Of a stretch of 64,000 nt of DNA, positions 32,290 to 41,891 are shown one piece after another. Both the position numbers and the translations under genes were made by a program. The notes below the pieces were generated by a model that worked only from the letters and a program-made list of their open reading frames with translations, was not told where the DNA came from and did not search any database. Numbering within the stretch: the first letter of the stretch is position 1; each line of letters opens with the position of its first letter. This DNA comes from JBKDZR01 sp047971485. GTDB lineage: Bacteria > Pseudomonadota > Alphaproteobacteria > Rhodobacterales > Rhodobacteraceae. The stretch is from the NCBI GenBank assembly GCA_047971485.1, contig JBKDZR010000019.1:1-64000 (forward strand), in the 5' to 3' direction.

Positions 32290-34944
32290 GTGAGCACAGC
32301 CAGCCAGAATACGACACCGATGATGGCCCAGTATCTGGGGATCAAGGCCGATCACCCGGATGCGCTGTTGTTCTATCGAATGGGCGATTTCTACGAGATG
32401 TTCTTTGACGACGCCGTGCAGGCCGCGAGCGCGCTGGACATCGCCCTGACCCGGCGGGGCAAGCATGATGGCCAGGACATCCCCATGTGTGGCGTGCCCG
32501 TTCATGCGGCGGAAACCTATCTGCATCAGCTGACGCGCAAGAGCTTTCGCGTGGCGATCTGCGAGCAACTGGAAGATCCGGCCGAGGCGAAGAAGCGCGG
32601 CTCGAAATCCGTGGTCAAGCGCGGGGTGGTGCGGCTGGTCACGCCGGGCACGCTGACCGAGGACAGCCTGCTGGAGGCCCGGCAGCACAACTATCTGGCG
32701 GCCTGGGTCGATCTGCGCGGCGAAGGGGCGCTGGCCTGGGCCGATATTTCAACCGCCGAGGTGCATGTCATGGCCTGTCCGCGTATGGCGCTGGCCCCGC
32801 AACTGGCCCGGCTGGCCCCGCGCGAACTGCTCTGCCGGGATGAGGCCGAGACCGATCTGGACCCACTGGCCGAGGAATTCGGCTGCGCCTTGATGCCCCT
32901 GGGTGCGGCGGCCTTTGACAGCAGCGCCGGGGCGGATCGCTTGTGTCGCCTCTATGGGGTGGCCAGCCTTGATGCGTTTGGCAGCTTCACCCGGCCGGAA
33001 CTGTCGGCACTGGGGGCGCTGGCCGACTATCTGGATCTGACCCAGCAGGGCAAGATGCCCCGCCTGCTGCCGCCCCGGCGCGAAGAGGCTGGCGCCACCA
33101 TGCAGATGGATACCGCTACCCGCCGCAACCTGGAAATCGCCCAGGCGCTGGCCGGGGGACGGCAAGGATCCTTGCTGGCGGCGATTGACCGAACGGTCAC
33201 CGCCGCTGGCGCGCGGCTGCTGGATCGGCGCCTGTCCAGCCCGTCGCGGGAGTTGGGGGAAATTCGATCCCGTCATGCCGCCGTCGCTGCCCTGGTTGAG
33301 GATCCCCGCCTGCGCGGTGATCTGCGTGCCGCCCTGAAACGCGCCCCGGATATCGACAGGGCGCTGGCGCGGCTGTCGCTTGACCGGGGCGGCCCGCGGG
33401 ATCTGGGGGCGCTGCGCGACGCCTTGGCCCAGGCCCAGGAGATCCACACCCGCCTGGGCCACGATCTGCCCGAGCGGCTGACCGGTGCCGGTGCCGCGCT
33501 GACCGGGTTCGACACCCTGCAACACCAGCTTGAGGCAGCGCTGGTGGCCGAACCGCCGCTGCTGGCCCGCGACGGCGGCTTTATCGCGCCGGGCCACGAT
33601 CCAGATCTGGACGACGCCCGCACCCTGCGCGACGAAGGCCGGGGCGTCATCGCCGGGCTACAGGCGAACTATGCCGAAGAAACAGGGATCGGGGCGCTGA
33701 AAGTCAAGCATAACAACGTGTTGGGCTATTTCATCGAAACGCCTGCCACCCATGCCAAGAAGATGCTGGCCCCACCCCTGGCCGACCGGTTCATCCACCG
33801 CCAGACCACGGCCAACGCGGTGCGCTTTACCACGCTGGAACTGTCGGATCTGGAGCGCCGGATCATGGCCGCCGGCACCACTGCGCTGGACATCGAGAAA
33901 CGCCTGTTCCAGAAGCTGGCCGATCTGTGCATCGCCGCCGGCCCGGCGCTTGGGCTGGCCGCACGCGCGCTGGCGGAACTGGATGTCACCGCAGGTTTCG
34001 CCGATATCGCCGCCGGATCCGACTGGACCTGCCCTGAAATCGACGAGACCCGCGCCTTTGAGGTCACCGGCGGCCGCCATCCGGTGGTCGAGGCAGCCCT
34101 GCGCCCCACGGGCCGGCCCTTCATCGCCAATGATTGCCATCTCAGCCCGGGCCCGGGCGCGGGCGCTGCCATCTGCCTGCTGACCGGGCCGAACATGGGC
34201 GGTAAATCCACCTGGTTGCGGCAGAATGCGCTGATCGCGTTGCTGGCCCAGGCCGGGGCCTTCGTGCCCGCCGCGCAAGCCCGCATCGGTCTGGTCAGTC
34301 AGCTGTTCAGCCGGGTTGGCGCCGCCGATGATCTGGCGCGGGGACGGTCGACCTTCATGGTCGAGATGGTGGAAACCGCCGCCATCCTGAACCAGGCTGA
34401 TGATCGCGCGCTGGTTATCCTTGATGAGATCGGGCGCGGCACAGCCACCTATGACGGGCTGTCCATCGCCTGGGCGACGCTGGAACATCTGCACGAAACC
34501 AACCGCTGTCGAGCGCTCTTCGCCACCCATTACCACGAACTGACCGCCCTGGCCGACAGCCTGAGTGGCGCCCAGAACGCCACAGTTGCGGTGCGGGAAT
34601 GGAAGGGTGACGTGATCTTCCTGCATGAAGTCCGCCCCGGTGCCGCCGATCGCAGCTATGGGGTGCAGGTGGGGCGACTGGCCGGGTTGCCGCAATCGGT
34701 GGTCGATCGTGCCCGCGCCGTTCTGGGCCAGCTGGAGGCCGCGGACCGCGATGGCGACCGCCGCCAGCGGCTGATCGACGATCTGCCGCTTTTTGCCGCG
34801 GCCAGCCCGACACCGCCCACCGCAGCCCCTGTGGCCAGCCCGCTGAGCGAGCGGCTGTCAGAGATCCACCCAGATACGCTTAGCCCACGCGAGGCGCTGG
34901 ATCTGGTCTATGAACTGAAGGCCCTGACTGAGGCCCATAGCTGA
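32290..34944 (+). CDS. mutS: DNA mismatch repair protein MutS
   Basis: Recognises base mismatches as a dimer and recruits MutL. The 884 residues include the mismatch-binding F-x-E motif (RMGDFYEMFF, near residue 33) and the connector and lever domains. The ATPase has GPNMGGKSTWLRQ (Walker A, near residue 636), LVILDEIGRGTATYDG (Walker B/signature) and LFATHYHEL. The C-terminal helix-turn-helix and dimerisation tail is present. The start is GTG, just 3' of the GGGGATCAG stretch; the alternative ATG at MMAQYLGIK would remove only nine residues. It is 83 bases downstream of msrA. Confidence 0.97.
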   Translation: MSTASQNTTPMMAQYLGIKADHPDALLFYRMGDFYEMFFDDAVQAASALDIALTRRGKHDGQDIPMCGVPVHAAETYLHQLTRKSFRVAICEQLEDPAEAKKRGSKSVVKRGVVRLVTPGTLTEDSLLEARQHNYLAAWVDLRGEGALAWADISTAEVHVMACPRMALAPQLARLAPRELLCRDEAETDLDPLAEEFGCALMPLGAAAFDSSAGADRLCRLYGVASLDAFGSFTRPELSALGALADYLDLTQQGKMPRLLPPRREEAGATMQMDTATRRNLEIAQALAGGRQGSLLAAIDRTVTAAGARLLDRRLSSPSRELGEIRSRHAAVAALVEDPRLRGDLRAALKRAPDIDRALARLSLDRGGPRDLGALRDALAQAQEIHTRLGHDLPERLTGAGAALTGFDTLQHQLEAALVAEPPLLARDGGFIAPGHDPDLDDARTLRDEGRGVIAGLQANYAEETGIGALKVKHNNVLGYFIETPATHAKKMLAPPLADRFIHRQTTANAVRFTTLELSDLERRIMAAGTTALDIEKRLFQKLADLCIAAGPALGLAARALAELDVTAGFADIAAGSDWTCPEIDETRAFEVTGGRHPVVEAALRPTGRPFIANDCHLSPGPGAGAAICLLTGPNMGGKSTWLRQNALIALLAQAGAFVPAAQARIGLVSQLFSRVGAADDLARGRSTFMVEMVETAAILNQADDRALVILDEIGRGTATYDGLSIAWATLEHLHETNRCRALFATHYHELTALADSLSGAQNATVAVREWKGDVIFLHEVRPGAADRSYGVQVGRLAGLPQSVVDRARAVLGQLEAADRDGDRRQRLIDDLPLFAAASPTPPTAAPVASPLSERLSEIHPDTLSPREALDLVYELKALTEAHS

Positions 34945-34965
34945 CCTGACGGGGGCGGGCAACGT

Positions 34966-34983
34966 GCGGCCCTTTCGGGCCGC
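34966..34983. terminator. bidirectional hairpin between mutS and grpE
   Basis: GCGGCCC (34966-34972), TTTC loop, GGGCCGC (34977-34983): a perfect 7-bp stem between convergent genes. It is followed on the plus strand by GCCGCTTATTTC, which includes the grpE stop codon. Confidence 0.6.
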
Positions 34984-34988
34984 GCCGC

Positions 34989-35588
34989 TTATTTCGCCGG
35001 GTTGGACGACACGCCCACCTGTGCCGGGCGCAGCAGCCGTTCCTGCAACTTGAAGCCCTTGGCCATCACCTGAATGATATCGCCGGCCTTGGTGTCCGGC
35101 ACCGGGGCCTCGAACATCGCCTGATGGATCTGGGGATCGAACTTTTCGCCCAGTTCGGGCTCAATCTGGGTGATCCCGTGCTTGGCGAAGATGTTCAGCA
35201 ACTCCCGCATGGTCAGTTCAACCCCCTCGACCAGCGCCGGATCGGCGCCGCTGTCAGGGGCCGCTTCCAGTGCGCGGGCCAGGTTGTCATGGATCGGCAG
35301 CAGATCGCGGGCCAAACGGCTGCCGCCATATTGTTCCGCTTCGCGACGATCCCGATCCGCGCGCTTGCGCAGGTTTTCGCTGTCCGCCAGGGCCCGCATC
35401 CAGCGGTCGCGCATGTCATCGCGTTCGGCCCGCAGGGTTTCCAGCGCCTCGTCATCGACGGGAACCTCGCCGGTGATGGCATCGGCCTCGGCCGCCAGCG
35501 CATCCAGATCCATCGGATCCTCGGTGTCGAGATCAGACAGGATGTCCTCAAACTTGGATTCAGGTGTCTCGCGTTTCGGTTCCGCCAT
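34989..35588 (-). CDS. grpE: nucleotide exchange factor GrpE
   Basis: Releases ADP from DnaK. It has 199 residues from the chosen ATG (35588, with AAAGGA six bases upstream). An acidic N-terminus is followed by a long coiled coil (ALETLRAERDDMRDRWMRALADSENLRKRADRD). The compact C-terminal beta domain contains GVELTMRELLNIFAKHGITQIEPE and FDPQIHQAMFE, the GrpE signature. It starts 11 bases after hrcA ends, so hrcA and grpE form one operon. dnaK-dnaJ, its partners, are 30 kb away. Confidence 0.96.
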   Translation of the reverse strand: MAEPKRETPESKFEDILSDLDTEDPMDLDALAAEADAITGEVPVDDEALETLRAERDDMRDRWMRALADSENLRKRADRDRREAEQYGGSRLARDLLPIHDNLARALEAAPDSGADPALVEGVELTMRELLNIFAKHGITQIEPELGEKFDPQIHQAMFEAPVPDTKAGDIIQVMAKGFKLQERLLRPAQVGVSSNPAK

Positions 35589-35599
35589 TGCCATTCCTT

Positions 35600-36661
35600 T
35601 CACGTCCGGTCGGACAAGAGGCGCCCGACCAGCTGCGCCGTATAATCCACGATCGGCACGATGCGCCCATAGTTCAGCCGCGTCGGGCCGATCACCCCCA
35701 CCGCGCCGATAATCTTTCGATCAGCGTTCATATATGGGCTGACCACCAAAGAGGAACCGGAAAGTGAAAAAAGCTTGTTCTCGGAACCAATAAAAATGCG
35801 CACGCCTTCGCCCTGTTCGGCCAGTTCGAGAAATTCGGCAATGTCGCGCTTGCGTTCCAGATCATCAAACAGGGTACGGACCCGTTCCAGATCGGCCTCG
35901 GTCTGATCCTCCAACAGGTGCGAACGTCCCCGGACGATCAGCCGCCCCTCATCCTGGCCTTCGTTTTCCCAAAGTGCCAGACCGCTTTCCACCAACTGCC
36001 GGGCCAGAACGTCGATCTGCTGGCGGCTCCTGGCGATCTCGGTTTCGATCACGCCGCGCAATTCGCCCAGGGTGCGGCCCTCGGCCAAGGCGTTCAGAAA
36101 ATTCGCCCCTTCGCGCATGGACGACGGCGTCTGCCCCGGCGGCGGCACAAAGACGCGGTTTTCCACATGACCATCGGCAAACACCAGCACCACCAGCGCA
36201 CGGTCGGGGGCAAGGCTGATGAACTCGATATGCTTGATCGGGGCCTCGTGCTTGGGGGTCAGGACCAGACTGGCGCCATGGGTCACACCGGACAAGGCCG
36301 CACCGACCTTGTCCATCATCGCACCCAGATCACCCGATTTCCCCCCCAGCGTTGCGTCAATCCGGCCCCGGTCGTCATCCGTCAGATCGCCGACCTCAAG
36401 GAAGCCATCGACGAACATGCGCAGGCCCTTTTCCGTGGGAATCCGCCCCGCCGAGACATGAGGACTGTCCAGAAGCCCCAGATATTCCAGATCCTGCATG
36501 ACATTGCGGATCGTCGCCGCGCTGACCTTTTCGGTCATGGCGCGGGTCAGGGTGCGCGAACCGACCGGATCGCCACTGGCCAGATAGGCCTCAACCACCC
36601 GGCGAAATACCTCGCGCGAGCGGTCGTTCAGTTCGTTCAGCAGGGTGTTGGCTTCGGTCAT
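35600..36661 (-). CDS. hrcA: heat-inducible transcription repressor HrcA
   Basis: Represses class I heat-shock genes by binding CIRCE operators. The 353-residue protein starts MTEANTLLNELNDRSREVF. It has the winged-helix domain (DPVGSRTLTRAMTEKVSAATIRNVM), the ISSP-type linker (LLDSPHVSAGRIPTEKGLRMFVD) and the GAF-like core. ATG 36661 agrees with the family; the longer open frame upstream does not. No CIRCE repeat (TTAGCACTC-N9-GAGTGCTAA) was found anywhere in this window, so its targets lie elsewhere, presumably groESL. Divergent from rph. Confidence 0.97.
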   Translation of the reverse strand: MTEANTLLNELNDRSREVFRRVVEAYLASGDPVGSRTLTRAMTEKVSAATIRNVMQDLEYLGLLDSPHVSAGRIPTEKGLRMFVDGFLEVGDLTDDDRGRIDATLGGKSGDLGAMMDKVGAALSGVTHGASLVLTPKHEAPIKHIEFISLAPDRALVVLVFADGHVENRVFVPPPGQTPSSMREGANFLNALAEGRTLGELRGVIETEIARSRQQIDVLARQLVESGLALWENEGQDEGRLIVRGRSHLLEDQTEADLERVRTLFDDLERKRDIAEFLELAEQGEGVRIFIGSENKLFSLSGSSLVVSPYMNADRKIIGAVGVIGPTRLNYGRIVPIVDYTAQLVGRLLSDRT

Positions 36662-36760
36662 GATGGGCCGCCCTTGGTTTGCGCCCGCCAGGATCCCAGG
36701 GGTTGATCTAAGGGGCATACCGGAAGATATGGAAACCAGATCCGAACACAAGGATAACTC

Positions 36761-37470
<710 letters not shown>

Positions 37471-37471
<1 letters not shown>

Positions 37472-38076
37472 TGCGCAAGATCGGGGACAAGCTGGTCATC
37501 GCCTCCCACAACGCCGGCAAGGTGCGCGAGATTGGCACCCTGCTGGCGCCCTTCGGCATCGCTGTCGTCTCAGCCGGCGATCTGGGGTTGGATGAGCCCG
37601 CGGAAACCGAAACCACCTTTGCCGGCAACGCCCGGATCAAGGCCCATGCGGCCGCCAAGGCCACCGGCCTGCCCGCCCTGTCGGACGATAGCGGCCTCAG
37701 CGTCGCGGCCCTGAACGGCGCCCCTGGGGTCTACACCGCCGATTGGGCCGAAACCCCCCAGGGCCGCGATTTCGCCATGGCCATGGGCAAGGTCCACGAC
37801 CGGCTGACCCAAGCCAACGCGCCCGCCCCCCACCACGCACGCTTTCACTGCACGCTGTGCCTAGCCTGGCCCGATGGCGAGGATCGGCTGTTTGAGGGCA
37901 CGGTCGATGGCCATCTGGTCTGGCCCCCCCGCGGCACCCTAGGCTTTGGCTATGATCCCATGTTCCAACCCACAGGCATGTCCGAAACATTCGGCGAAAT
38001 GGACCAAAGCGCCAAACATGAGATGAGCCACCGGGCCGACGCCTTCGCCAAATTCCGGGCGGATCTTCTTGGCTGA
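37471..38076 (+). CDS. rdgB: RdgB/HAM1-family non-canonical purine NTP pyrophosphatase
   Basis: House-cleaning enzyme that hydrolyses dITP, ITP and XTP to monophosphates, preventing their incorporation. The 201 residues include the nucleotide-binding VIASHNAGKVREI (S-x-N-x-x-K), the Glu-rich catalytic segment ETTFAGNARIKAHAAA, and LPALSDDSGLSVAALNGAPG with the general-base Asp. The TGATG overlap with rph and the 8-base overlap with hemW show tight coupling in the rph-rdgB-hemW-ybaN operon. Confidence 0.97.
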
Positions 38077-39226
38077 GGATTGGCAGGCCGGGGGCTTTGG
38101 CCTCTATATCCACTGGCCGTTCTGCGCCGCCAAATGCCCCTATTGCGATTTCAATTCCCATGTCACCGCCGAGATAGACCACACCCGATGGCGGGACGCC
38201 TATCTGTCGGAAATCCGCCGTATCGCCGCACTGACCCCGGGCCGCATCCTGACCAGCGTGTTCTTTGGCGGCGGTACCCCCAGCCTGATGGCCCCGGACA
38301 CCACCGCCGCTGTCATCCAGACGATCCGCCAGGCCTGGCCCATGGTCAACGACCCGGAAATCACGCTGGAAGCCAACCCCACCTCGGTCGAGGCCGGCCG
38401 GTTCCGGGCCTTTCGCGATGCCGGCATCACCCGGATTTCCATGGGCATCCAATCGCTCCGCGACGATCACTTGCGCGCGCTCGGCCGCCTGCACACCGTG
38501 GCCGAGGCCCGCGCCGCCTTTGATATTGCGCGCCGGGCCTTTGATCGGGTCAGCTTTGATCTGATCTATGCCCGCCAGAACCAATCCCTGCCCGACTGGC
38601 ACGCAGAACTGACCGAGGCTCTCGCCATGGCCGCCGATCACCTGTCACTCTATCAACTGACCGTTGAACCCGGCACCGCTTTTGGCGCCCGTTACGCCAA
38701 GGGCGGGTTGCGCGGCCTGCCGGATGAAGATCTGGCCGCCGATCTCTATGATCTGACACAGGATCTGTGCGATCACGCCGGGCTGCCCGCCTATGAAATA
38801 TCCAACCACGCGGCACCCGGATCGGAAAGCCGCCACAACCTGATCTACTGGCGTGCCGGCGACTATGCCGGGATCGGCCCCGGCGCCCATGGCCGGCTGA
38901 CCCTGAACGGCCAGCGTCTGGCCACGGAAACGCCGCGATCCCCGACCGCATGGCTGGAGCGTGTCGAACAAACCGGATCGGGTGAGCAGCCCCCAACGCC
39001 GCTGTCACTGCCGGATCAGGCCGACGAATACCTGATGATGAGCCTGCGCCTCAATGACGGCACAGATCTGGCTCGCCATCGTCGGCTGGGCGGAAAGATA
39101 TCCATGGATACTATTGATATCCTTAAAGAATTAGGCCTAGCCACCATCCAGAACAATCACCTGATTGCCCAGCCGGCCGGCCGGATCGTACTTAACGCCG
39201 TGTTGCGCCAGCTGATGGCCGGCTAA
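38069..39226 (+). CDS. hemW: radical SAM protein HemW (heme chaperone, formerly oxygen-independent coproporphyrinogen oxidase-like)
   Basis: Radical SAM family protein that binds heme and is thought to deliver it to membrane proteins; it lacks true HemN activity in characterised cases. The CxxxCxxC cluster motif is CAAKCPYC, near residue 20, within YIHWPFCAAKCPYCDFNSH. VFFGGGTPSLM and RISMGIQSLRDDHLRALGR follow. The extra upstream Cys of true HemN is absent. The start is TTG at 38069, inside the rdgB end. A short AT-rich codon patch at 39094-39133 includes the 12-bp palindrome TATCCATGGATA. Confidence 0.93.
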   Translation: MAEDWQAGGFGLYIHWPFCAAKCPYCDFNSHVTAEIDHTRWRDAYLSEIRRIAALTPGRILTSVFFGGGTPSLMAPDTTAAVIQTIRQAWPMVNDPEITLEANPTSVEAGRFRAFRDAGITRISMGIQSLRDDHLRALGRLHTVAEARAAFDIARRAFDRVSFDLIYARQNQSLPDWHAELTEALAMAADHLSLYQLTVEPGTAFGARYAKGGLRGLPDEDLAADLYDLTQDLCDHAGLPAYEISNHAAPGSESRHNLIYWRAGDYAGIGPGAHGRLTLNGQRLATETPRSPTAWLERVEQTGSGEQPPTPLSLPDQADEYLMMSLRLNDGTDLARHRRLGGKISMDTIDILKELGLATIQNNHLIAQPAGRIVLNAVLRQLMAG

Positions 39227-39585
39227 TGCGCATTTTTTGGCTTCTCACCGGCCTGACCGCCACGCTGTTGGGTGTGATCGGCATTCTCCTGCCCATCATG
39301 CCCACCGTGCCGTTTCTGATCCTGGCGACTTTTTGCTTCGGGAAATCCTCGCCCCGGCTTTACCGCTGGCTGATCGAGCACCCCGTCTACGGACCCCATA
39401 TCCGGGATTGGCAAGTGTACGGGTCAATCCGTCCTGGCGCGAAACGACTGGCAACGATCAGCATGGCGGCCGCAATGGGCATCGCCCTGCTGATTGGCCT
39501 GCCAACGGCCGTTCTGATCGTGCAAGCCCTGGCGCTGAGCGGGGCACTGATCTTTATATGGACCCGGCCCCCCGGGTCGCGCTGA
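39226..39585 (+). CDS. YbaN/DUF454-family inner-membrane protein
   Basis: A 119-residue membrane protein of the DUF454 family with unknown function. It has an N-terminal hydrophobic segment (WLLTGLTATLLGVIGILLPIMP), then TVPFLILATFCFGKSSPRLYRWL, the conserved part of the family. Next come HPVYGPHIRDW and two C-terminal membrane helices (AAAMGIALLIGLPTAVLIV and LALSGALIFIW). The ATG overlaps the hemW stop by one base. Its 3' end overlaps the convergent parB gene by 32 bases. Confidence 0.9.
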   Translation: MRIFWLLTGLTATLLGVIGILLPIMPTVPFLILATFCFGKSSPRLYRWLIEHPVYGPHIRDWQVYGSIRPGAKRLATISMAAAMGIALLIGLPTAVLIVQALALSGALIFIWTRPPGSR

Positions 39586-40462
39586 GCCGACCGCAAAGAT
39601 CGTCAAGCTGCTCGAAATTCCGGTACGCGATGCTCAGCGTCCCGGTTTCCTGACCCGGCCTGTGGGTGATCCGAACCTGAAGGCCCAACGCCGCAGACAG
39701 ATCCTGCTCCAGAACCCGCGTATCCGCATCCTTGGCCTCGGCCCCCGCTGGGGCCGATGAGCGCGCAGGCTTGGGCCCGGCGGTCTGTTCCTTGACCAAA
39801 CGTTCCGTTTCGCGCACCGACAGGCCATTCGCCACGATCCGCCGCGCCAGAACTTCGGGATTATCCAGTGGAATCAAGGCTCTTGCGTGACCAGCCGACA
39901 AATCGCCCCGCGCGACCAGATCCCGCACCGTTTCCGGCAAGGACAAAAGACGCAAGAAGTTGGCAATGTGGCTACGGCTTTTCCCAAGCGCAGCCGCCAG
40001 CTTTTCCTGCGTATGCCCGAATTTATCCATCAGCTGGCGATAGCCCATCGCCTCTTCGATCGCATTCAGATCCGCGCGCTGAATGTTCTCGATGATGGCG
40101 ATTTCCAGAACTTCGGTATCATCCAGATCCCGAACGATCACCGGTAATTCATGAACCTGCGCCATCTGCGCGGCCCGCCAACGGCGCTCACCGGCAACAA
40201 TTTGGTACGTACCTGCCTCGGTGGGGCTTCGCCGCACGATCAAAGGCTGAATGATGCCCTTTTCACGAATCGAATTTGCCAGATCTTGCAAATTTTCAGC
40301 GGAAAAAAGGCGCCGGGGTTGATCCGGATTTGGAAAGACCTTTTCAATCGGCAGGACTGTTTCTGCCCGACCAACAGCGGGAACATCATCACCGCCGGAC
40401 ACACCCACATCCGCCATAAGGGCAGAAAGCCCCCTGCCCAAGCCACGCTTTGTCCTGTCCAC
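39554..40462 (-). CDS. parB: chromosome-partitioning protein ParB
   Basis: CTP-dependent DNA clamp that loads at parS and spreads to form the partition complex. The 302-residue protein begins MDRTKRGLGRGLSALMADVG. It contains the ParB/Srx domain with the CTPase/arginine-patch motif (YQIVAGERRWRAAQMA, GERRxR near residue 100). The helix-turn-helix parS-binding domain follows (FGHTQEKLAAALGKSRSHIANFLRLL), and then the C-terminal dimerisation region. It follows parA by three bases. Three perfect parS sites lie 1-3.3 kb upstream, in rsmG and mnmG. Confidence 0.97.
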   Translation of the reverse strand: MDRTKRGLGRGLSALMADVGVSGGDDVPAVGRAETVLPIEKVFPNPDQPRRLFSAENLQDLANSIREKGIIQPLIVRRSPTEAGTYQIVAGERRWRAAQMAQVHELPVIVRDLDDTEVLEIAIIENIQRADLNAIEEAMGYRQLMDKFGHTQEKLAAALGKSRSHIANFLRLLSLPETVRDLVARGDLSAGHARALIPLDNPEVLARRIVANGLSVRETERLVKEQTAGPKPARSSAPAGAEAKDADTRVLEQDLSAALGLQVRITHRPGQETGTLSIAYRNFEQLDDLCGRLSATRGAGSI

Positions 40463-40465
40463 TGC

Positions 40466-41278
40466 TCAAACCTCTTCCACAGAGTGTGTTTTTTGGTGAT
40501 AGCGCAACAACATCTCGTCTGCCAAGGCCTGATACGCCTGACTGCCCTTGGACAGCGGATCATAATCGATCACCGGAATCGCATGTGACGGCGCCTCGCT
40601 GATCCGCACATTGCGTGGCACGACCGTCTGAAAAACCAACTCCCCCAGGGTTTCCCGTGCATCACTTTCAACCTGGCGGGCCAAGCGATTGCGTTGGTCA
40701 TGCATGGTCAACAGCACCCCCTCAATTCGAAGCCCCGGATTTGCGGTTTGACGTACCTCCCGGATCGTCAGCATCAGTTGCGACAAACCTTCCAGCGCGA
40801 AAAACTCGCTCTGCAAAGGAATGAGCACCGAATTTGCCGCAACCATGGCATTTACTGTCAACAGGTTCAGCGATGGGGGGCAATCAATGAACACAAAATC
40901 CACATCAAGTGCGGCTATTTCCGGGCCATGCAAGACGTCCCGCAACAGCATGCTACGTCGTTCATTGGCAACCAGTTCAATATCGGCCGAACTCAGATCG
41001 GTTGTCGCCGGCACGATTCGAATACCCGGCACCTCCGTCTCATGAACGACATCCGCAAGAGTTGCGCCATCCAAGATCAAATCATAGGTGGTCTTGCGCC
41101 GCATCTCGGGCTCAACCCCCAACCCGGTTGAGGCATTTCCCTGTGGATCTATATCAAGAATAAGACAGCTCAGACCATTTTTGGCCAACGCAGCCGCAAG
41201 ATTTATGGTTGTGGTTGTCTTGCCCACTCCGCCTTTCTGGTTCGCGATGGCGATGATCTTGGGGGTTTTTTCAGACAC
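40466..41278 (-). CDS. parA: chromosome-partitioning ATPase ParA
   Basis: Walker-type ATPase that moves ParB-parS complexes. The deviant Walker A motif is IIAIANQKGGVGKTTTTINLA near residue 10, with LILDIDPQGNASTGLG (A') and FVFIDCPPSLNLLTVNA (Walker B). The GTG at 41278 (SEKTPK onward) has GAGG upstream and overlaps the rsmG end by 8 bases; the open frame extends to 41299, but that part is inside rsmG. About 270 residues, normal for chromosomal ParA/Soj. Confidence 0.97.
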   Translation of the reverse strand: MSEKTPKIIAIANQKGGVGKTTTTINLAAALAKNGLSCLILDIDPQGNASTGLGVEPEMRRKTTYDLILDGATLADVVHETEVPGIRIVPATTDLSSADIELVANERRSMLLRDVLHGPEIAALDVDFVFIDCPPSLNLLTVNAMVAANSVLIPLQSEFFALEGLSQLMLTIREVRQTANPGLRIEGVLLTMHDQRNRLARQVESDARETLGELVFQTVVPRNVRISEAPSHAIPVIDYDPLSKGSQAYQALADEMLLRYHQKTHSVEEV

Positions 41279-41891
41279 GGCGAACCTCATCAATTTCATA
41301 GATCACAGCCTGGGGATCTGTCAGACTTTTATGCGCTTTACAGGTAAAAGCCCACTGCTGTTCCGCCAAGGTCCGTTCAGTCCGATGCTGGGCCCCTTTT
41401 GGAAAATACGCTTTTCCAAACCGCGACAAATGCCGATCCGCATGGGTCAGAAGATCGGGTAATCCCGCAAGGGCCCGTGCACTCAGATAATCCGCCTTCA
41501 TGGCAGGAACGGTCTCGATGCGCTCAGCAATGACCGTAAAAGCGACCGATGTTTCACGTGAAACAGTTCGCAAGAACTCGGCCTTTCGCTGATCAGCCTC
41601 GACAAGCGTTACCTGCAAATCACGTGCGTGTTCAGCGCTGAGGATCGCAATCACGATCCCAGGCAACCCTCCGCCACTGCCAAGATCTACCCACTTTCCG
41701 GATTGTGGTCTCGCAATCTGGAAAATCTGAGCCGAATCCGCGATATGCCGCGTCTCCAGCTCATCCAATGACTTACGTGAAACCAGGTTGATATGGGCCG
41801 TCCATTTTCGAATAAGGTTCTGATATATCTCAAGCCGCTGTACTGTTTCACGTGAAACAGAGATTCCGGCGATTTTCTCTCTGTCCATCAT
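41271..41891 (-). CDS. rsmG: 16S rRNA (guanine527-N7)-methyltransferase RsmG
   Basis: Methylates G527 of 16S rRNA. The SAM-binding motif WVDLGSGGGLPGIVIAIL lies near residue 70, followed by VTLVEADQRKAEFLRTV. The 206-residue protein is normal in length. Two perfect parS palindromes fall in its coding sequence and are read in a frame encoding V-S-R-E-T (residues ~12-16 and ~109-113). A third V-S-R-K segment looks like a decayed copy. Its ATG overlaps the mnmG stop (ATGA). Confidence 0.97.
   Translation of the reverse strand: MMDREKIAGISVSRETVQRLEIYQNLIRKWTAHINLVSRKSLDELETRHIADSAQIFQIARPQSGKWVDLGSGGGLPGIVIAILSAEHARDLQVTLVEADQRKAEFLRTVSRETSVAFTVIAERIETVPAMKADYLSARALAGLPDLLTHADRHLSRFGKAYFPKGAQHRTERTLAEQQWAFTCKAHKSLTDPQAVIYEIDEVRRV
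41550..41565. other. parS: parS site 1 (inside rsmG)
   Basis: Perfect 16-bp palindrome TGTTTCACGTGAAACA, identical to the consensus ParB-binding site of bacterial chromosomes. It is about 0.3 kb upstream of parA and about 5.6 kb from the predicted origin. It encodes V-S-R-E-T in RsmG. Confidence 0.95.
41844..41859. other. parS: parS site 2 (5' end of rsmG)
   Basis: Perfect TGTTTCACGTGAAACA, extended to an 18-bp palindrome (C...G at each end). It lies in codons ~12-16 of rsmG, again read as V-S-R-E-T, and 279 bases from site 1. Confidence 0.95.
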
